A DNA stretch of 64,000 nt from Neisseria sicca (GTDB taxonomy: Bacteria; Pseudomonadota; Gammaproteobacteria; Burkholderiales; Neisseriaceae). The position numbers and the translations under genes were made by a program. The notes beneath the pieces were generated by a model. That model worked only from the letters and a program-made list of their open reading frames with translations. It had not been told where the DNA came from and searched no databases. Location of the stretch: the NCBI RefSeq assembly GCF_017753665.1, contig NZ_CP072524.1:1054001-1118000 (forward strand), read 5' to 3'. Numbering within the stretch: position 1 is the first letter of the stretch; the number at the start of each line of letters is the position of its first letter. Positions 18,198 to 27,199 of the stretch are shown here, one piece after another.

Positions 18198-18248
18198 GGG
18201 ATTGCTTATTTTGCTTACGAACAATATTTCAGACGACCCCTGCCGTCT

Positions 18249-18377
18249 TTAGATTTTGCACGCGCCGCCTTCGCAGCCGTCGTCGTTTTCCAAATCGACG
18301 CCGCCCTCTACGGTAACGCCGTCAAAATCTTCAAGCAGGTTGTCGAGATTATCCAAATCTAAATCTTGTTCGTTCAT
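18249..18377 (-). CDS. 42-residue acidic peptide with an NrdA-like CxxxxC tail
   Basis: It reads MNEQDLDLDNLDNLLEDF at the start and DDGCEGGACKI at the end, with AAGGAT ten bases before the ATG. The last 11 residues are the same as those of NrdA in this window except E for A (DDGCAGGACKI), including both redox cysteines. The rest is very acidic. It sits between the 130-residue gene and the antitoxin within the isc cluster. I do not know the family; translation is supported by the ribosome site and the patterned C-terminus. Confidence 0.65.
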   Translation of the reverse strand: MNEQDLDLDNLDNLLEDFDGVTVEGGVDLENDDGCEGGACKI

Positions 18378-18412
18378 GGTTTTGTATCCTTGATTTTAAT
18401 GTGGTGGCTTTT

Positions 18413-18457
18413 AGGGCGTCTGAAAAGGTCTTTAAGGATTTTCAGACGACCTTTTTT
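18413..18457. terminator. uptake-sequence hairpin inside the isc cluster
   Basis: CGTCTGAAAA and TTTTCAGACG arms with a T-run on the plus strand and A-run on the minus strand. On the transcribed strand it lies between the 130-residue gene and the 42-residue gene, so it might attenuate expression of iscU and later genes. Confidence 0.55.
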
Positions 18458-18556
18458 ATTTATTAGGTAGGTTTGGTTGTTAAACCCAACATTTCGGGTA
18501 GATTGATAGGTTTGTTGGGTTTTCAACCCAACCTACGCTTGCTGAAAACGGATGCT

Positions 18557-18949
18557 TTAGCTCAAATCAAATACCTGTATCGTCAAAACCGCTTCGGGCG
18601 GCAGTGCGCGCAGCAATTCGGGGCGGCGCAGTTCCAACGGACGGTAACCGTATGACTGCGTCAGCACGGTTTCGCCCTTGTCGTCTTCCATAAAAACAGG
18701 CGTGGAGTTTCCATGCGACGCATCGCCCTGCGGCGAGATTTTACCGTCTAGCAGCCACGGGGCGACGTGCCGCGCCTGCGTTTGGTACACATCGGGATAG
18801 CCGCCTTTGTTCTCGGTCTGCACGGCGCGTCCTTCTTTGCAAAGTTCATCCAGCCAGTCCAAACCGGAAACGCCACACTCCCACGAGGCAATGAGATGTG
18901 GCTCTTGCCTGTCTGCATCGCTGAAAACGCTTATCCACCAACCCAGCAT
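18557..18949 (-). CDS. 130-residue protein of unknown function in the isc cluster
   Basis: It begins MLGWWISVFSDADRQEPHLIASWECG and ends PEAVLTIQVFDLS. The composition is that of a normal cytoplasmic protein, without signal or transmembrane segments. Base composition matches the host, unlike the AT-rich passengers elsewhere, so it may be long resident. It is read with the isc genes, 42 bases after iscS. I do not recognise the family. Confidence 0.7.
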   Translation of the reverse strand: MLGWWISVFSDADRQEPHLIASWECGVSGLDWLDELCKEGRAVQTENKGGYPDVYQTQARHVAPWLLDGKISPQGDASHGNSTPVFMEDDKGETVLTQSYGYRPLELRRPELLRALPPEAVLTIQVFDLS

Positions 18950-18991
18950 AAATTGCTCTTTTCGTGATGGTTTTTTGAGTGCAGGCTGCTT

Positions 18992-20206
18992 TTAATGCGC
19001 CGCCCATTCAATCGAGTTCAAATCAATCCCGTCTTTGAACATTTCCCACAGCGGCGACAGTTCGCGCAGTTTGCCGATTTTGGATTTGATCAGTTCTGCG
19101 GCGAATTGCACTTCTTCTTCGGTGGTCATGCGGCCGAAGGTAATGCGCAGGGATGAGTGCGCCAGTTCGTCGTTGCGGCCGAGCGCGCGCAGGACGTAGC
19201 TTGGCTCAAGGCTGGCAGAAGTACAGGCGGAGCCGCTGGATACGGCGAGTTCTTTGACCGCCATAATCAGGCTTTCGCCTTCGACGAAGTTGAAGCTGAC
19301 GTTCAAGTTGTTCGGGGCGCGGTGTTCGAGGTCGCCGTTGATATAGACTTCTTCGATGCCTTCGATGCCTTTGAGGAAGATGTCGCGCAGTTTGCGGTAG
19401 TGCGCCATGTCTTGCTCGAGTTCTTCTTTGGCGATGCGGAAGGCTTCGCCCATGCCGACGATTTGATGGGTCGGCAGGGTGCCGCTGCGGAAACCGCGTT
19501 CGTGGCCACCGCCGTGCATTTGGGCTTCGAGGCGGACGCGGGGTTTGCGGCGGACGTACAGCGCGCCGATGCCTTTGGGACCGTACACTTTATGACCGGA
19601 CATGGACAGCAGGTCGATTTTGGCGGCCTCTACGTCAACAGGCACTTTGCCGCAGGCTTGGGCGGCATCGACGTGGAAGATGATTTTGCGTTCGCGGCAG
19701 ATTGCGCCGATGGCGGGAATGTCTTGCACCACGCCGATTTCGTTGTTCACCCACATTACGGAAATCAGGATGGTGTCGTCGCGGATGGCGGCTTTGAGTT
19801 CTTCCAAATCAATCAAACCGTTTTCCTGCACGCCGAGGTAGGTTACTTCAAAGCCTTGGCGTTCGAGTTCGCGCATGGTGTCGAGCACGGCTTTGTGTTC
19901 GGTTTTGACGGTGATGAGGTGTTTGCCTTTGGTTTTGTAGAAGTTTGCCGCGCCTTTGATGGCGAGGTTGTCGGACTCGGTTGCGCCGCTGGTGAAGATG
20001 ATTTCTTTGGGGTCGGCGTTAATCAGCGCGGCGATGTCGGCGCGGGCTTTTTCGACGGCCTCTTCTGCTTCCCAGCCGAATGCGTGGCTGTTGGAAGCGG
20101 GGTTGCCGAAGGTTTCGGTCAGATAGGGAATCATTTTTTCGGCAACGCGTTTGTCAACGGGGGTGGTGGCGGCGTAGTCGAGATAAACGGGGGTTTTGAC
20201 GGTCAT
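18992..20206 (-). CDS. iscS: cysteine desulfurase IscS
   Basis: A 404-residue PLP enzyme that takes sulfur from L-cysteine for clusters and tRNA thiolation. The PLP lysine is in SGHKVYGPKG near residue 205 and the catalytic loop cysteine in SSGSACTSASLEPSYVL near 328. The C-terminus, DGIDLNSIEWAAH, matches the IscU-contact tail of E. coli IscS. It follows iscR after 29 bases. Confidence 0.96.
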   Translation of the reverse strand: MTVKTPVYLDYAATTPVDKRVAEKMIPYLTETFGNPASNSHAFGWEAEEAVEKARADIAALINADPKEIIFTSGATESDNLAIKGAANFYKTKGKHLITVKTEHKAVLDTMRELERQGFEVTYLGVQENGLIDLEELKAAIRDDTILISVMWVNNEIGVVQDIPAIGAICRERKIIFHVDAAQACGKVPVDVEAAKIDLLSMSGHKVYGPKGIGALYVRRKPRVRLEAQMHGGGHERGFRSGTLPTHQIVGMGEAFRIAKEELEQDMAHYRKLRDIFLKGIEGIEEVYINGDLEHRAPNNLNVSFNFVEGESLIMAVKELAVSSGSACTSASLEPSYVLRALGRNDELAHSSLRITFGRMTTEEEVQFAAELIKSKIGKLRELSPLWEMFKDGIDLNSIEWAAH

Positions 20207-20235
20207 GGTTTGCTCTTTCTTTTTCTGTAATGTAC

Positions 20236-20682
20236 TTAATGGATATGTGTAAATTGGATGACTTGGCTGCCGTCATCGCTGTTTTTCTGTTCGATGATGC
20301 TTTGCAGGGTAACGCTGCTGAGGTAATCGTTGATGGTTTTGTTCAGGTTTTCCCAAAGGTCGTGCGTCAGGCAGGGCGCGCCGTGGTGGCAGTTGGCTTT
20401 GCTGCTGCATTGGGTGGCGTCCAGCTTATCTTCGGCGGCGGAAATGATTTGGGCGATATTGATTTGTGCGGGAGGGGCGGCGAGGATGTAGCCACCGCCG
20501 GGGCCGCGCAGGCTTTCGACCAGCCCGGCACGCCGCAGTTTGCTGAATAGTTGTTCGAGATAAGAAAGCGAAATGCTTTGGCGTTCGCTGATGGCGCTGA
20601 GTTTGACAGCGCCGGTTTGCGCGTTCATCGCCAAATCGATCATGGCGGTAACGGCAAAACGCCCTTTTGTGGTCAGTCTCAT
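20236..20682 (-). CDS. iscR: Fe-S cluster regulator IscR
   Basis: A 148-residue Rrf2-family regulator. It has an N-terminal winged helix (MRLTTKGRFAVTAMIDLA) and the cluster-binding cysteines in CSSKANCHHGAPC with a nearby histidine. With its [2Fe-2S] cluster it represses its own operon. A strong match to the type 1 IscR site lies over its promoter. Confidence 0.95.
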   Translation of the reverse strand: MRLTTKGRFAVTAMIDLAMNAQTGAVKLSAISERQSISLSYLEQLFSKLRRAGLVESLRGPGGGYILAAPPAQINIAQIISAAEDKLDATQCSSKANCHHGAPCLTHDLWENLNKTINDYLSSVTLQSIIEQKNSDDGSQVIQFTHIH

Positions 20683-20718
20683 GGTAGTTGCCTGTGTCGG
20701 CTTTTTTATAGTGGTGCG

Positions 20719-20751
20719 ATTGTCTAATATCTGAGTGATTCAGTCAAGTAT
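20719..20751 (-). promoter_or_regulatory. iscR promoter with a type 1 IscR operator
   Basis: On the minus strand TTGACT (20742-20747) and GACAAT (20719-20724) are spaced by 17 bases and form a sigma70-type promoter. The 25 bases 20727-20751 fit the E. coli type 1 IscR consensus at 23 of 25 positions by my count, covering the spacer and the -35 box. Binding there would block RNA polymerase, so feedback repression by holo-IscR is strongly implied. Confidence 0.82.
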
Positions 20752-20956
20752 ATTCAGACATCTTCCGATTGTTTGTTTAAATGGCTGGGCGAATTGATTT
20801 TTATCTCCCTAAAGATTTCTCTTTTTTATCTGAAACTTGAAGCTGAGGTCGTCTGAAAAGTGCTATTACCCTGCTTTTGGCAGGGTTAAAACCATTTGCT
20901 TTATAATTGCGATTGATATAGATTATCTAATTCATACTAAATCATTATGGTATTCC

Positions 20957-20997
20957 AAAAGGTCGTCTGAAAACGCCCTACCCGTTTCAGACGACCC
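20957..20997. terminator. uptake-sequence inverted pair upstream of lldD
   Basis: An AGGTCGTCTGAAAACG arm and its complement frame a short loop, 40 bases before the lldD start. Being upstream, it could act as an attenuator or just as an uptake signal. The remaining iscR-lldD intergenic stretch has a single extra uptake sequence near 20847. Confidence 0.5.
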
Positions 20998-21038
20998 ACG
21001 CCATAGTATAAGCAACCCCTTAACAGAGGCAATCAACA

Positions 21039-22211
21039 ATGAAACGCGATTTGAGCAAAATGACCTGCATCGAAGACCTGCGCCTTGTCGCCAAGCGCAA
21101 GATGCCGCGCATGTTTTACGATTACATCGATTCAGGTTCTTGGACGGAAACCACCTACCGTGAAAACACTTCGGATTTCAAAGACATCCGCTTCCGACAA
21201 AAGGTATTGGTCAATATGGAAGGTCGCAGCTTGGAAACCAAAATGATCGGTCAGGATGTGAAGATGCCGGTGGCGATTGCGCCGACGGGCTTTACCGGCA
21301 TGGCGCACGCCGACGGCGAAATCTTGGCGGCGCGTGCGGCGGAGAAGTTCGGCATTCCGTTTACTTTGTCCACCATGTCCATCTGCTCGATTGAAGACGT
21401 TGCCGAAAACACCAGCGCGCCGTTTTGGTTTCAGCTTTATGTGATGCGCGACCGCGAGTTTATGGAAAACCTGATTAAGCGCGCGAAAGATGCCAAATGT
21501 TCGGCGTTGGTTTTGACCGCCGACTTGCAGGTTTTGGGGCAACGCCACAAAGACATCAAAAACGGTCTGTCCGCTCCGCCGAAACCAACCATCGCCAATT
21601 TAATCAATCTGGCAACTAAACCCGAATGGTGCATGAAAATGCTGAACACGGAACGCCGCACGTTCCGCAACATCGTCGGACACGCCAAAAACGTCGGCGA
21701 TTTGTCTTCGCTGTCTTCTTGGACGTCCGAACAATTCGACCCGCGCCTGAGCTGGGACGACGTCGCACGCATTAAAGATTTGTGGGGCGGCAAGCTGATT
21801 ATCAAAGGCATTATGGAACCTGAAGATGCGGAAAAAGCAGCGAAAAGCGGCGCGGACGCATTGGTCGTTTCTAACCACGGCGGCCGCCAGCTCGACGATA
21901 CCGTATCCTCGATCAAAGCCTTGCCCGACATCGTCAGCGCAGTCGGCAGCGACATCGAAGTGTGGATGGACAGCGGCATCCGCAGCGGTCAGGACATCCT
22001 CAAAGCATGGGCTTTGGGCGCAAAAGGCACGATGATAGGCCGCGCGTTCCTCTACGGCTTGGGCGCATACGGCGAAGAAGGCGTTACCCGCGCGCTGGAA
22101 ATCCTGTATAAGGAAATGGACGTCTCCATGGCGTTCACAGGCCATCGCAATATTCAAGACGTTGACGCAAGCATTCTGCAAAGCACACGCTGGCCGAATG
22201 ACAAATTCTGA
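21039..22211 (+). CDS. lldD: FMN-dependent L-lactate dehydrogenase
   Basis: A 390-residue alpha-hydroxyacid oxidase family flavoprotein that oxidises L-lactate and feeds the respiratory chain. The substrate and FMN sites are visible: YDYIDSGSWTE at the start, VSNHGGRQLDDTVSS with the catalytic histidine near residue 285, and DSGIRSGQDILKAWALGA with the FMN-phosphate arginine. The length fits LldD. Lactate is a preferred carbon source of neisseriae on mucosa. It appears monocistronic. Confidence 0.92.
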   Translation: MKRDLSKMTCIEDLRLVAKRKMPRMFYDYIDSGSWTETTYRENTSDFKDIRFRQKVLVNMEGRSLETKMIGQDVKMPVAIAPTGFTGMAHADGEILAARAAEKFGIPFTLSTMSICSIEDVAENTSAPFWFQLYVMRDREFMENLIKRAKDAKCSALVLTADLQVLGQRHKDIKNGLSAPPKPTIANLINLATKPEWCMKMLNTERRTFRNIVGHAKNVGDLSSLSSWTSEQFDPRLSWDDVARIKDLWGGKLIIKGIMEPEDAEKAAKSGADALVVSNHGGRQLDDTVSSIKALPDIVSAVGSDIEVWMDSGIRSGQDILKAWALGAKGTMIGRAFLYGLGAYGEEGVTRALEILYKEMDVSMAFTGHRNIQDVDASILQSTRWPNDKF

Positions 22212-22339
22212 TTGCTTTTAAACACCAAACCGGCGGTTAAACAGATATCGCCGGTTTGGTGTTTTGAGTTTGCAGAAGATAAGGTTTTCAGACGACCTTA
22301 ATTGGGTTTCTCCTAAACTGACCGGTCGTCTGAAAGTTC

Positions 22340-23122
22340 TTACGCAATGCGTTGGCGCATTTGCTCGAAAAGGCATACAGTCGCCGCCATGGCGACGTTT
22401 AACGACTCGGTCTGTCCCAGCATCGGGATTCTGACGCTGCCATCGACTTTTTCCAAAATTTCCCGACTCACGCCGCTGCCTTCATTGCCGAAAACCCAAG
22501 CGCAAGGAGCGTTTAAATCCAGTTGGTACAAATCGGAAGGGTTGCGCCCGTCCAAAGCGGTCGCCCATATTTTGTCCTGATAAGTATCCAGCCATTGCAG
22601 TAGGGAAACGCGGCTGTATATATCCAGCAGAAAATGCGCCCCCATACCCGCACGCAATACCTTAGGCGACCAAATATCGACGCAGTCATTACCCAACACA
22701 ATCTGCTTGACGCCCGAAGCTGCCGCACTGCGTAAAACCGTACCGACATTACCGGGGTCTTGCAGTCTATCCAACACCACGCAGTCGCCGCTTAAAGGCA
22801 AATCCCGTTGCGGCGGAATCCCTATCCAAGTCATCACATCATCAGCATCGTTCAGACTGGTAATTTTAGACAAGGCTTCGTTTCCGACCCAAGTAATACC
22901 ATCTTCGTCCAAGCTGCTGATTAAATTTCGGATTTCAGGATGCGTGTTTTTACTTTCGGGCAAATACACTTGTTTGGGCGTGTACCCCGCCTCTAAATAG
23001 ACCTGCGAAAGATGCACGCCTTCCAACACGGTTTGTCCATATTCCCGGCGTGCTTTAGATTGTGTCAGCAGCTTGGACAAATGCTTGAGCTGCTCGTTTT
23101 GCGCGGAGGTAATTGATTTCAT
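22340..23122 (-). CDS. TrmH/SpoU-family RNA 2'-O-methyltransferase
   Basis: A 260-residue SPOUT enzyme. An N-terminal substrate-binding part (SAQNEQLKHLSKLLTQSKARRE) precedes the knotted methyltransferase domain with VVLDRLQDPGNVGTVLRSAAASGV, FGNEGSGVS and IPMLGQTESLNVAMAATVC, the three SpoU motifs. The target RNA (rRNA or tRNA) cannot be told from sequence. ATG 23122 is chosen over 23131 by family fit. Confidence 0.88.
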   Translation of the reverse strand: MKSITSAQNEQLKHLSKLLTQSKARREYGQTVLEGVHLSQVYLEAGYTPKQVYLPESKNTHPEIRNLISSLDEDGITWVGNEALSKITSLNDADDVMTWIGIPPQRDLPLSGDCVVLDRLQDPGNVGTVLRSAAASGVKQIVLGNDCVDIWSPKVLRAGMGAHFLLDIYSRVSLLQWLDTYQDKIWATALDGRNPSDLYQLDLNAPCAWVFGNEGSGVSREILEKVDGSVRIPMLGQTESLNVAMAATVCLFEQMRQRIA

Positions 23123-23308
23123 GTGGCGCATTATATAGCGGATTCAAATAAAAAGGATACAGAAAGGCAGCCGCACGATACCGTTCGACTTTTTTCAAAC
23201 CGTTTTTTCAGACGACCTCAAGATGCATCCGTTCAAAAATAAAACCCCTGCCCGAATAGCTCGGGAAGGGATTTCTCTACTTGATGGAAATCTGTATCTC
23301 TATGCAGT

Positions 23309-23884
23309 TTAATGAACGGCGGAGTCCTGTTGAACCTGCATTTCAGTTCGAACCGTAGTCTGACTCACACCTTTATCATTCTTTGCAGATTCAGGCATTA
23401 CCACAGCGTCCGAAGCATTTTTCGCTGTCGGATTGGCGGCTACGGGTACGATATTTTCCTGCTGGTTTTTGGTTTCAACGGCTTTTTCCGCAACCATGCC
23501 TGCAGATTCGCCCTTCACTTGCGGACCGAATTGCCATACGGCGACGGCAACCGCTGCCACGCTGGCGGCGACGGCGAAGGATTTGAAGAAGGAACTGTTC
23601 GCAGCCTGTACTTCCTTAACAACAGGCATCACAGCGGCAACTTCGGCTTCATGACGCTGTTTGTGTTCTTCGCTGATTTCCGCAAGCGTAGCGGTAAATG
23701 CCGCGCTTTGCATGAAATCCGCATCACGCCCCGTACCTGCTTTATAGCGCATGCAATCGCCAATCAGATGGTACTCGTACCACGCTTCGGCAGCGGCATC
23801 GTCGGACAACAGACGATCAAGCATCTCTTCAGATACATCGTCGTTATCCATCAACATGGAGATATATTCGTGTGTTGTGTTCAT
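23309..23884 (-). CDS. anti-sigma-E factor, RseA/MucA type
   Basis: A 191-residue single-pass membrane protein. The N-terminal cytoplasmic domain (EYISMLMDNDDVSEEMLDRLLSD...AWYEYHLIGDCMR) is the sigma-binding RseA_N fold. A transmembrane segment near residues 93-108 (SFAVAASVAAVAVAVWQF) leads to a periplasmic tail. It starts 17 bases after rpoE, the usual pairing, and should hold the sigma factor inactive at the membrane. Homologues in N. meningitidis are called MseR; I cannot confirm which name applies. Confidence 0.85.
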   Translation of the reverse strand: MNTTHEYISMLMDNDDVSEEMLDRLLSDDAAAEAWYEYHLIGDCMRYKAGTGRDADFMQSAAFTATLAEISEEHKQRHEAEVAAVMPVVKEVQAANSSFFKSFAVAASVAAVAVAVWQFGPQVKGESAGMVAEKAVETKNQQENIVPVAANPTAKNASDAVVMPESAKNDKGVSQTTVRTEMQVQQDSAVH

Positions 23885-23901
23885 AGTTATTACCATTATT
23901 A

Positions 23902-24501
23902 TTACCACCTTTGATTTTCAGAAGTTTCCAGCAAAGGCCTCAAATCTTTTGCTATCACTTCCCGCGCCCTAAAAATACGGGAACGGACCGTCCCTATCGG
24001 GCAATCCATAATCGTGGCTATTTCCTCGTAAGACAAACCGTCCATTTCCCGCAAGGTAATGGCTTTGCGTAAGTCCTCGGGCAAATGCGAAATCGTTGAT
24101 TCGACTGTTTGCAGGATTTCCCGATTGATCATCTCAGCTTCCGGCGTATGATAATCCGCAATCTGATCCGATAAATCCAAAATATCCCCGTCTTCATTGG
24201 CAGCCTCTGCACTGACGAACGGCAGCTTTCCTGATGTTACTAAGAAATTTTTGGCAGTATTGATAGCAATCCGATACAGCCAAGTATAAAACGCGCTCTC
24301 GCTACGAAAATTCGGCAAGGCACGGTAAGCCCTGATCATTGCCTCTTGAGCCACATCGTTGACTTCGTGTTCGTCTTTGACAAAACGGGAAATCAATCTA
24401 ATGAGCCGACGCTGATATTTGGACATCAGCATCTCGAATGCTTTTTGTTCGCCTTTCTGCGCGCGCTCTACCAAGACCTGATCAATCTGGCGATCATTCA
24501 T
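23902..24501 (-). CDS. rpoE: extracytoplasmic-function sigma factor RpoE
   Basis: A 199-residue ECF sigma factor of the RpoE/AlgU group. Region 2 contains LISRFVKDEHEVNDVAQEAMIRAYRALPNF with the -10 recognition helix, and region 4 ITLREMDGLSYEEIATIMDCPIGTVRSRIFRAR recognises -35 sequences. It is followed by its membrane anti-sigma factor. Confidence 0.93.
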   Translation of the reverse strand: MNDRQIDQVLVERAQKGEQKAFEMLMSKYQRRLIRLISRFVKDEHEVNDVAQEAMIRAYRALPNFRSESAFYTWLYRIAINTAKNFLVTSGKLPFVSAEAANEDGDILDLSDQIADYHTPEAEMINREILQTVESTISHLPEDLRKAITLREMDGLSYEEIATIMDCPIGTVRSRIFRAREVIAKDLRPLLETSENQRW

Positions 24502-24584
24502 ATTTTACCTTTTTATAATAACTGCATTATAAGCTATAAAGTAGTAAAGCGTGCTGTGCCAGTTAAAGACAGCTATTGCCGCAT

Positions 24585-25928
24585 TTAGTTCCATTTATAT
24601 CTCAAAAATTTTCCATAAACCGGTAAAAAACCGTCAATCCCTTGAAAATCGTGGCTTACCGTAAGGTTAACAATAGCAATGCAGTTTCCGTCAGTATTTG
24701 TGATAATCGGCCAGCATTTTCTGACGAACGGTACAATATGGTTTTCCTGCAACACTTTCTTAACGTTTTTATACAAAAAACCTACATTCATCATATCATC
24801 ACTGCCCGCCGTCCGAATGATTCCTTCTTCTTCCAAGACCGATTCCGGCAATCCGTTGCGGTGCGGCACCAGAAAAAAGCCGTTTTCTTGGAGAATATCT
24901 TTCAGACGGCCTCTGACTTCTTTTCCCTTTATCCAATCCACGTCTGCGAACTGGTTTTGTTTCAATATGAATAAAAAATCCCGGTATAAACATACCGATG
25001 TTTCGCCGAACTGCCATTGTGCAGTTTCTGCTTCCAACAGTATCCGCGCGAAATCCGCCAGCTTTCTCGGAGAACTTTCCACAATCTCATTCTCTTTAAA
25101 AAACCGCCAAAGAATCCGGCTGCGGCGCGCTTCGCTGAATGTCTGCCAGCGGCTGACTTGGAAGCGTCCGCTCTCACAAACCATTTGATAATCTGCATCG
25201 ACAACTTCGTCCAAAATCGCCAAATCGGTTTGCAAAGAACGAATGTTGGAACAAACATGACGGTCAAAATTCGGAATGCGCTCCCGCCAAACCGGCAACG
25301 CCTCGTAACGCATCCAATTTCTTAAAAAAGCTGTATCCGCGTTACTTTCATCTTCGATGTTCGGCAGGTTGCAGACAGCAGCGTAGTTTTCCAATTCTTT
25401 TCGGGAAAACGTCAGCAGCGGCCGCCAAATTTGCGTTTCCTCATCCAGCTTGCGCCATTGCGGCATAGCGGCAAGTGCTTTAATGCCGCCGCCGCGAACC
25501 GCCGCGAGCATGAATGTTTCAATTTGGTCATCCTGATGGTGCGCCAACGCGATGATGCCGGAGGGGTCGTCTGAAAACGCCTGATAACGCGCTTTCCGTG
25601 CAGCGGCTTCGATTCCCAAGCCGTCTTTTTTAACTTCAACTTTTACGCTTCTGAACGGCACATTCCATTCTTGGCATAAGCGTGTGCAAAACCCCAGCCA
25701 GTCATCCGCATTGCGGCTCAATCCGTGATGAACGTGCAAAGCGTGTACATTCAAACCAAGCTCTTCCCGCAAACACGCCAGCATATGCAGCAACACCACC
25801 GAATCCAAACCGCCGCTCAATCCGGCCGTTACCGTACAACCATCAGGAAGCGAACGCGCCGAAAGACGCAAGGTTTCCAACAAACTGCGGCATTGGGGCG
25901 GAAGGTTTTCAGGCGACGTCGGGTTCAT
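24585..25928 (-). CDS. tilS: tRNA(Ile)-lysidine synthetase
   Basis: A 447-residue N-type ATP pyrophosphatase that converts C34 of tRNA-Ile(CAU) to lysidine, so that AUA is read as isoleucine. The PP-loop is TAGLSGGLDSVVLL near residue 35, followed by HHQDDQIETF. The start is taken at ATG 25928 because the upstream extension lacks family residues. An AGGCCGTCTGAA uptake variant lies in the coding sequence near 24903, a dialect different from most of the window. Confidence 0.92.
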   Translation of the reverse strand: MNPTSPENLPPQCRSLLETLRLSARSLPDGCTVTAGLSGGLDSVVLLHMLACLREELGLNVHALHVHHGLSRNADDWLGFCTRLCQEWNVPFRSVKVEVKKDGLGIEAAARKARYQAFSDDPSGIIALAHHQDDQIETFMLAAVRGGGIKALAAMPQWRKLDEETQIWRPLLTFSRKELENYAAVCNLPNIEDESNADTAFLRNWMRYEALPVWRERIPNFDRHVCSNIRSLQTDLAILDEVVDADYQMVCESGRFQVSRWQTFSEARRSRILWRFFKENEIVESSPRKLADFARILLEAETAQWQFGETSVCLYRDFLFILKQNQFADVDWIKGKEVRGRLKDILQENGFFLVPHRNGLPESVLEEEGIIRTAGSDDMMNVGFLYKNVKKVLQENHIVPFVRKCWPIITNTDGNCIAIVNLTVSHDFQGIDGFLPVYGKFLRYKWN

Positions 25929-26021
25929 ATGGCGTAATCTATGCTGTCGGCAAGGCAAGTTCTTAGAAATGAAAAAGCAGGCAGGGGGGAGCTTCTGCCT
26001 GCTTTTCTACACATTAATTGT

Positions 26022-26981
26022 TTACTTATCCGTAAACTTACCGTAAGCCATAATCCGGTCGAAACGGCGCGCCAGCAAGTCCGCCATCGGCATATTTTGC
26101 GCCTCGTGCAACTCGGTTTCCAACACCGTTTTGACGTTTTTCATGGTCGTTTCAAAATCACGGTGCGCCCCGCCCAAAGGCTCGTTGATCACGCTATCGA
26201 TCAAATCCAACTCTTGCAGGCGTTTGGCGGTAATGCCCAAGGCTTGCGCGGCATCTGCCGCTTTTTCGGCGGTTTTCCACAGAATGGACGCGCACCCTTC
26301 CGGAGAGATAACCGAGTAAGTCGAATATTGCAGCATATTGACGTAATCGCCGACCGCAATCGCCAGCGCGCCGCCGGAACCGCCCTCGCCGATAATGGTA
26401 CACAAAACCGGCACACGCAGGCGGGTCAATTCGTACAGGTTGCGTCCGATGGCTTCGGACTGACCGCGCTCTTCCGCGCCGATGCCCGGATACGCGCCCG
26501 GCGTATCGACAAAAGTCATCACGGGAATATTGAATTTCTCGGCAGTCTGCATCAGGCGCAACGCTTTACGGTAGCCTTCAGGGCGCGGCATACCGAAATT
26601 GCGGCGGATTTTTTCTTTGGTATCGCGGCCTTTTTGATGGCCGATAACCATCACGCTTTGTCCGTTGAAGCGCGCCAAACCGCCGACGATGGCATGGTCG
26701 TCTGAATAATGGCGGTCGCCGTGCAACTCTTCAAAATCGGTGAAAATGGCTTGGATGTAATCTAAGGTGTAAGGACGTTGGGGATGACGTGAAACCTGCG
26801 AAATCTGAGCGGGCGTCAGCTTGTTGAAAATCGATTTGGTCAAGTCGTTGCTTTTCTTCTGCAATCTGGCGATTTCATCAGAAATATCGACGGCGGATTC
26901 GCCCTGCACAAAGCGCAACTCTTCGATTTTATTGGTTAATTCGGCGATGGGTTGTTCAAAATCCAAAAAAACTGGTTTCAT
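26022..26981 (-). CDS. accA: acetyl-CoA carboxylase carboxyltransferase subunit alpha
   Basis: A 319-residue protein that pairs with AccD to make malonyl-CoA for fatty-acid synthesis. The N-terminus LDFEQPIAELTNKIEELR is typical, and the crotonase-fold core includes IGHQKGRDTKEKIRRNFGMP and GEGGSGGALAIAVGD. The length matches E. coli AccA exactly in my memory. Confidence 0.95.
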   Translation of the reverse strand: MKPVFLDFEQPIAELTNKIEELRFVQGESAVDISDEIARLQKKSNDLTKSIFNKLTPAQISQVSRHPQRPYTLDYIQAIFTDFEELHGDRHYSDDHAIVGGLARFNGQSVMVIGHQKGRDTKEKIRRNFGMPRPEGYRKALRLMQTAEKFNIPVMTFVDTPGAYPGIGAEERGQSEAIGRNLYELTRLRVPVLCTIIGEGGSGGALAIAVGDYVNMLQYSTYSVISPEGCASILWKTAEKAADAAQALGITAKRLQELDLIDSVINEPLGGAHRDFETTMKNVKTVLETELHEAQNMPMADLLARRFDRIMAYGKFTDK

Positions 26982-27199
26982 AGGGTGAAGCTCTCGGTAG
27001 GGACGCTGCCGCTATCATACGCCAATCAGGCATATTTGGCAGCATTTCTCATTGAGGATATGCCGTGCAAGACGGCAGATAATCGGGCGGATGCCTTTTC
27101 AGACGACCTTTTACAACGATATAGTATATCTGCACTAAACAAATGAAGTGCCGTATCTTATGATAAACTTCCATTCAGTTCAATCATTTCAAACAGGCT

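Noticed and set aside
19157..20230. A 357-codon frame opposite iscS
   Set aside because: It is an antisense shadow of iscS; composition is Phe/Val/Gly-rich and has no family resemblance.
23250..23275. GCCCGA/TCGGG hairpin past the anti-sigma gene as a rho-independent terminator
   Set aside because: The stem is short and no T-run follows on the transcribed strand, so the evidence is too weak to list.
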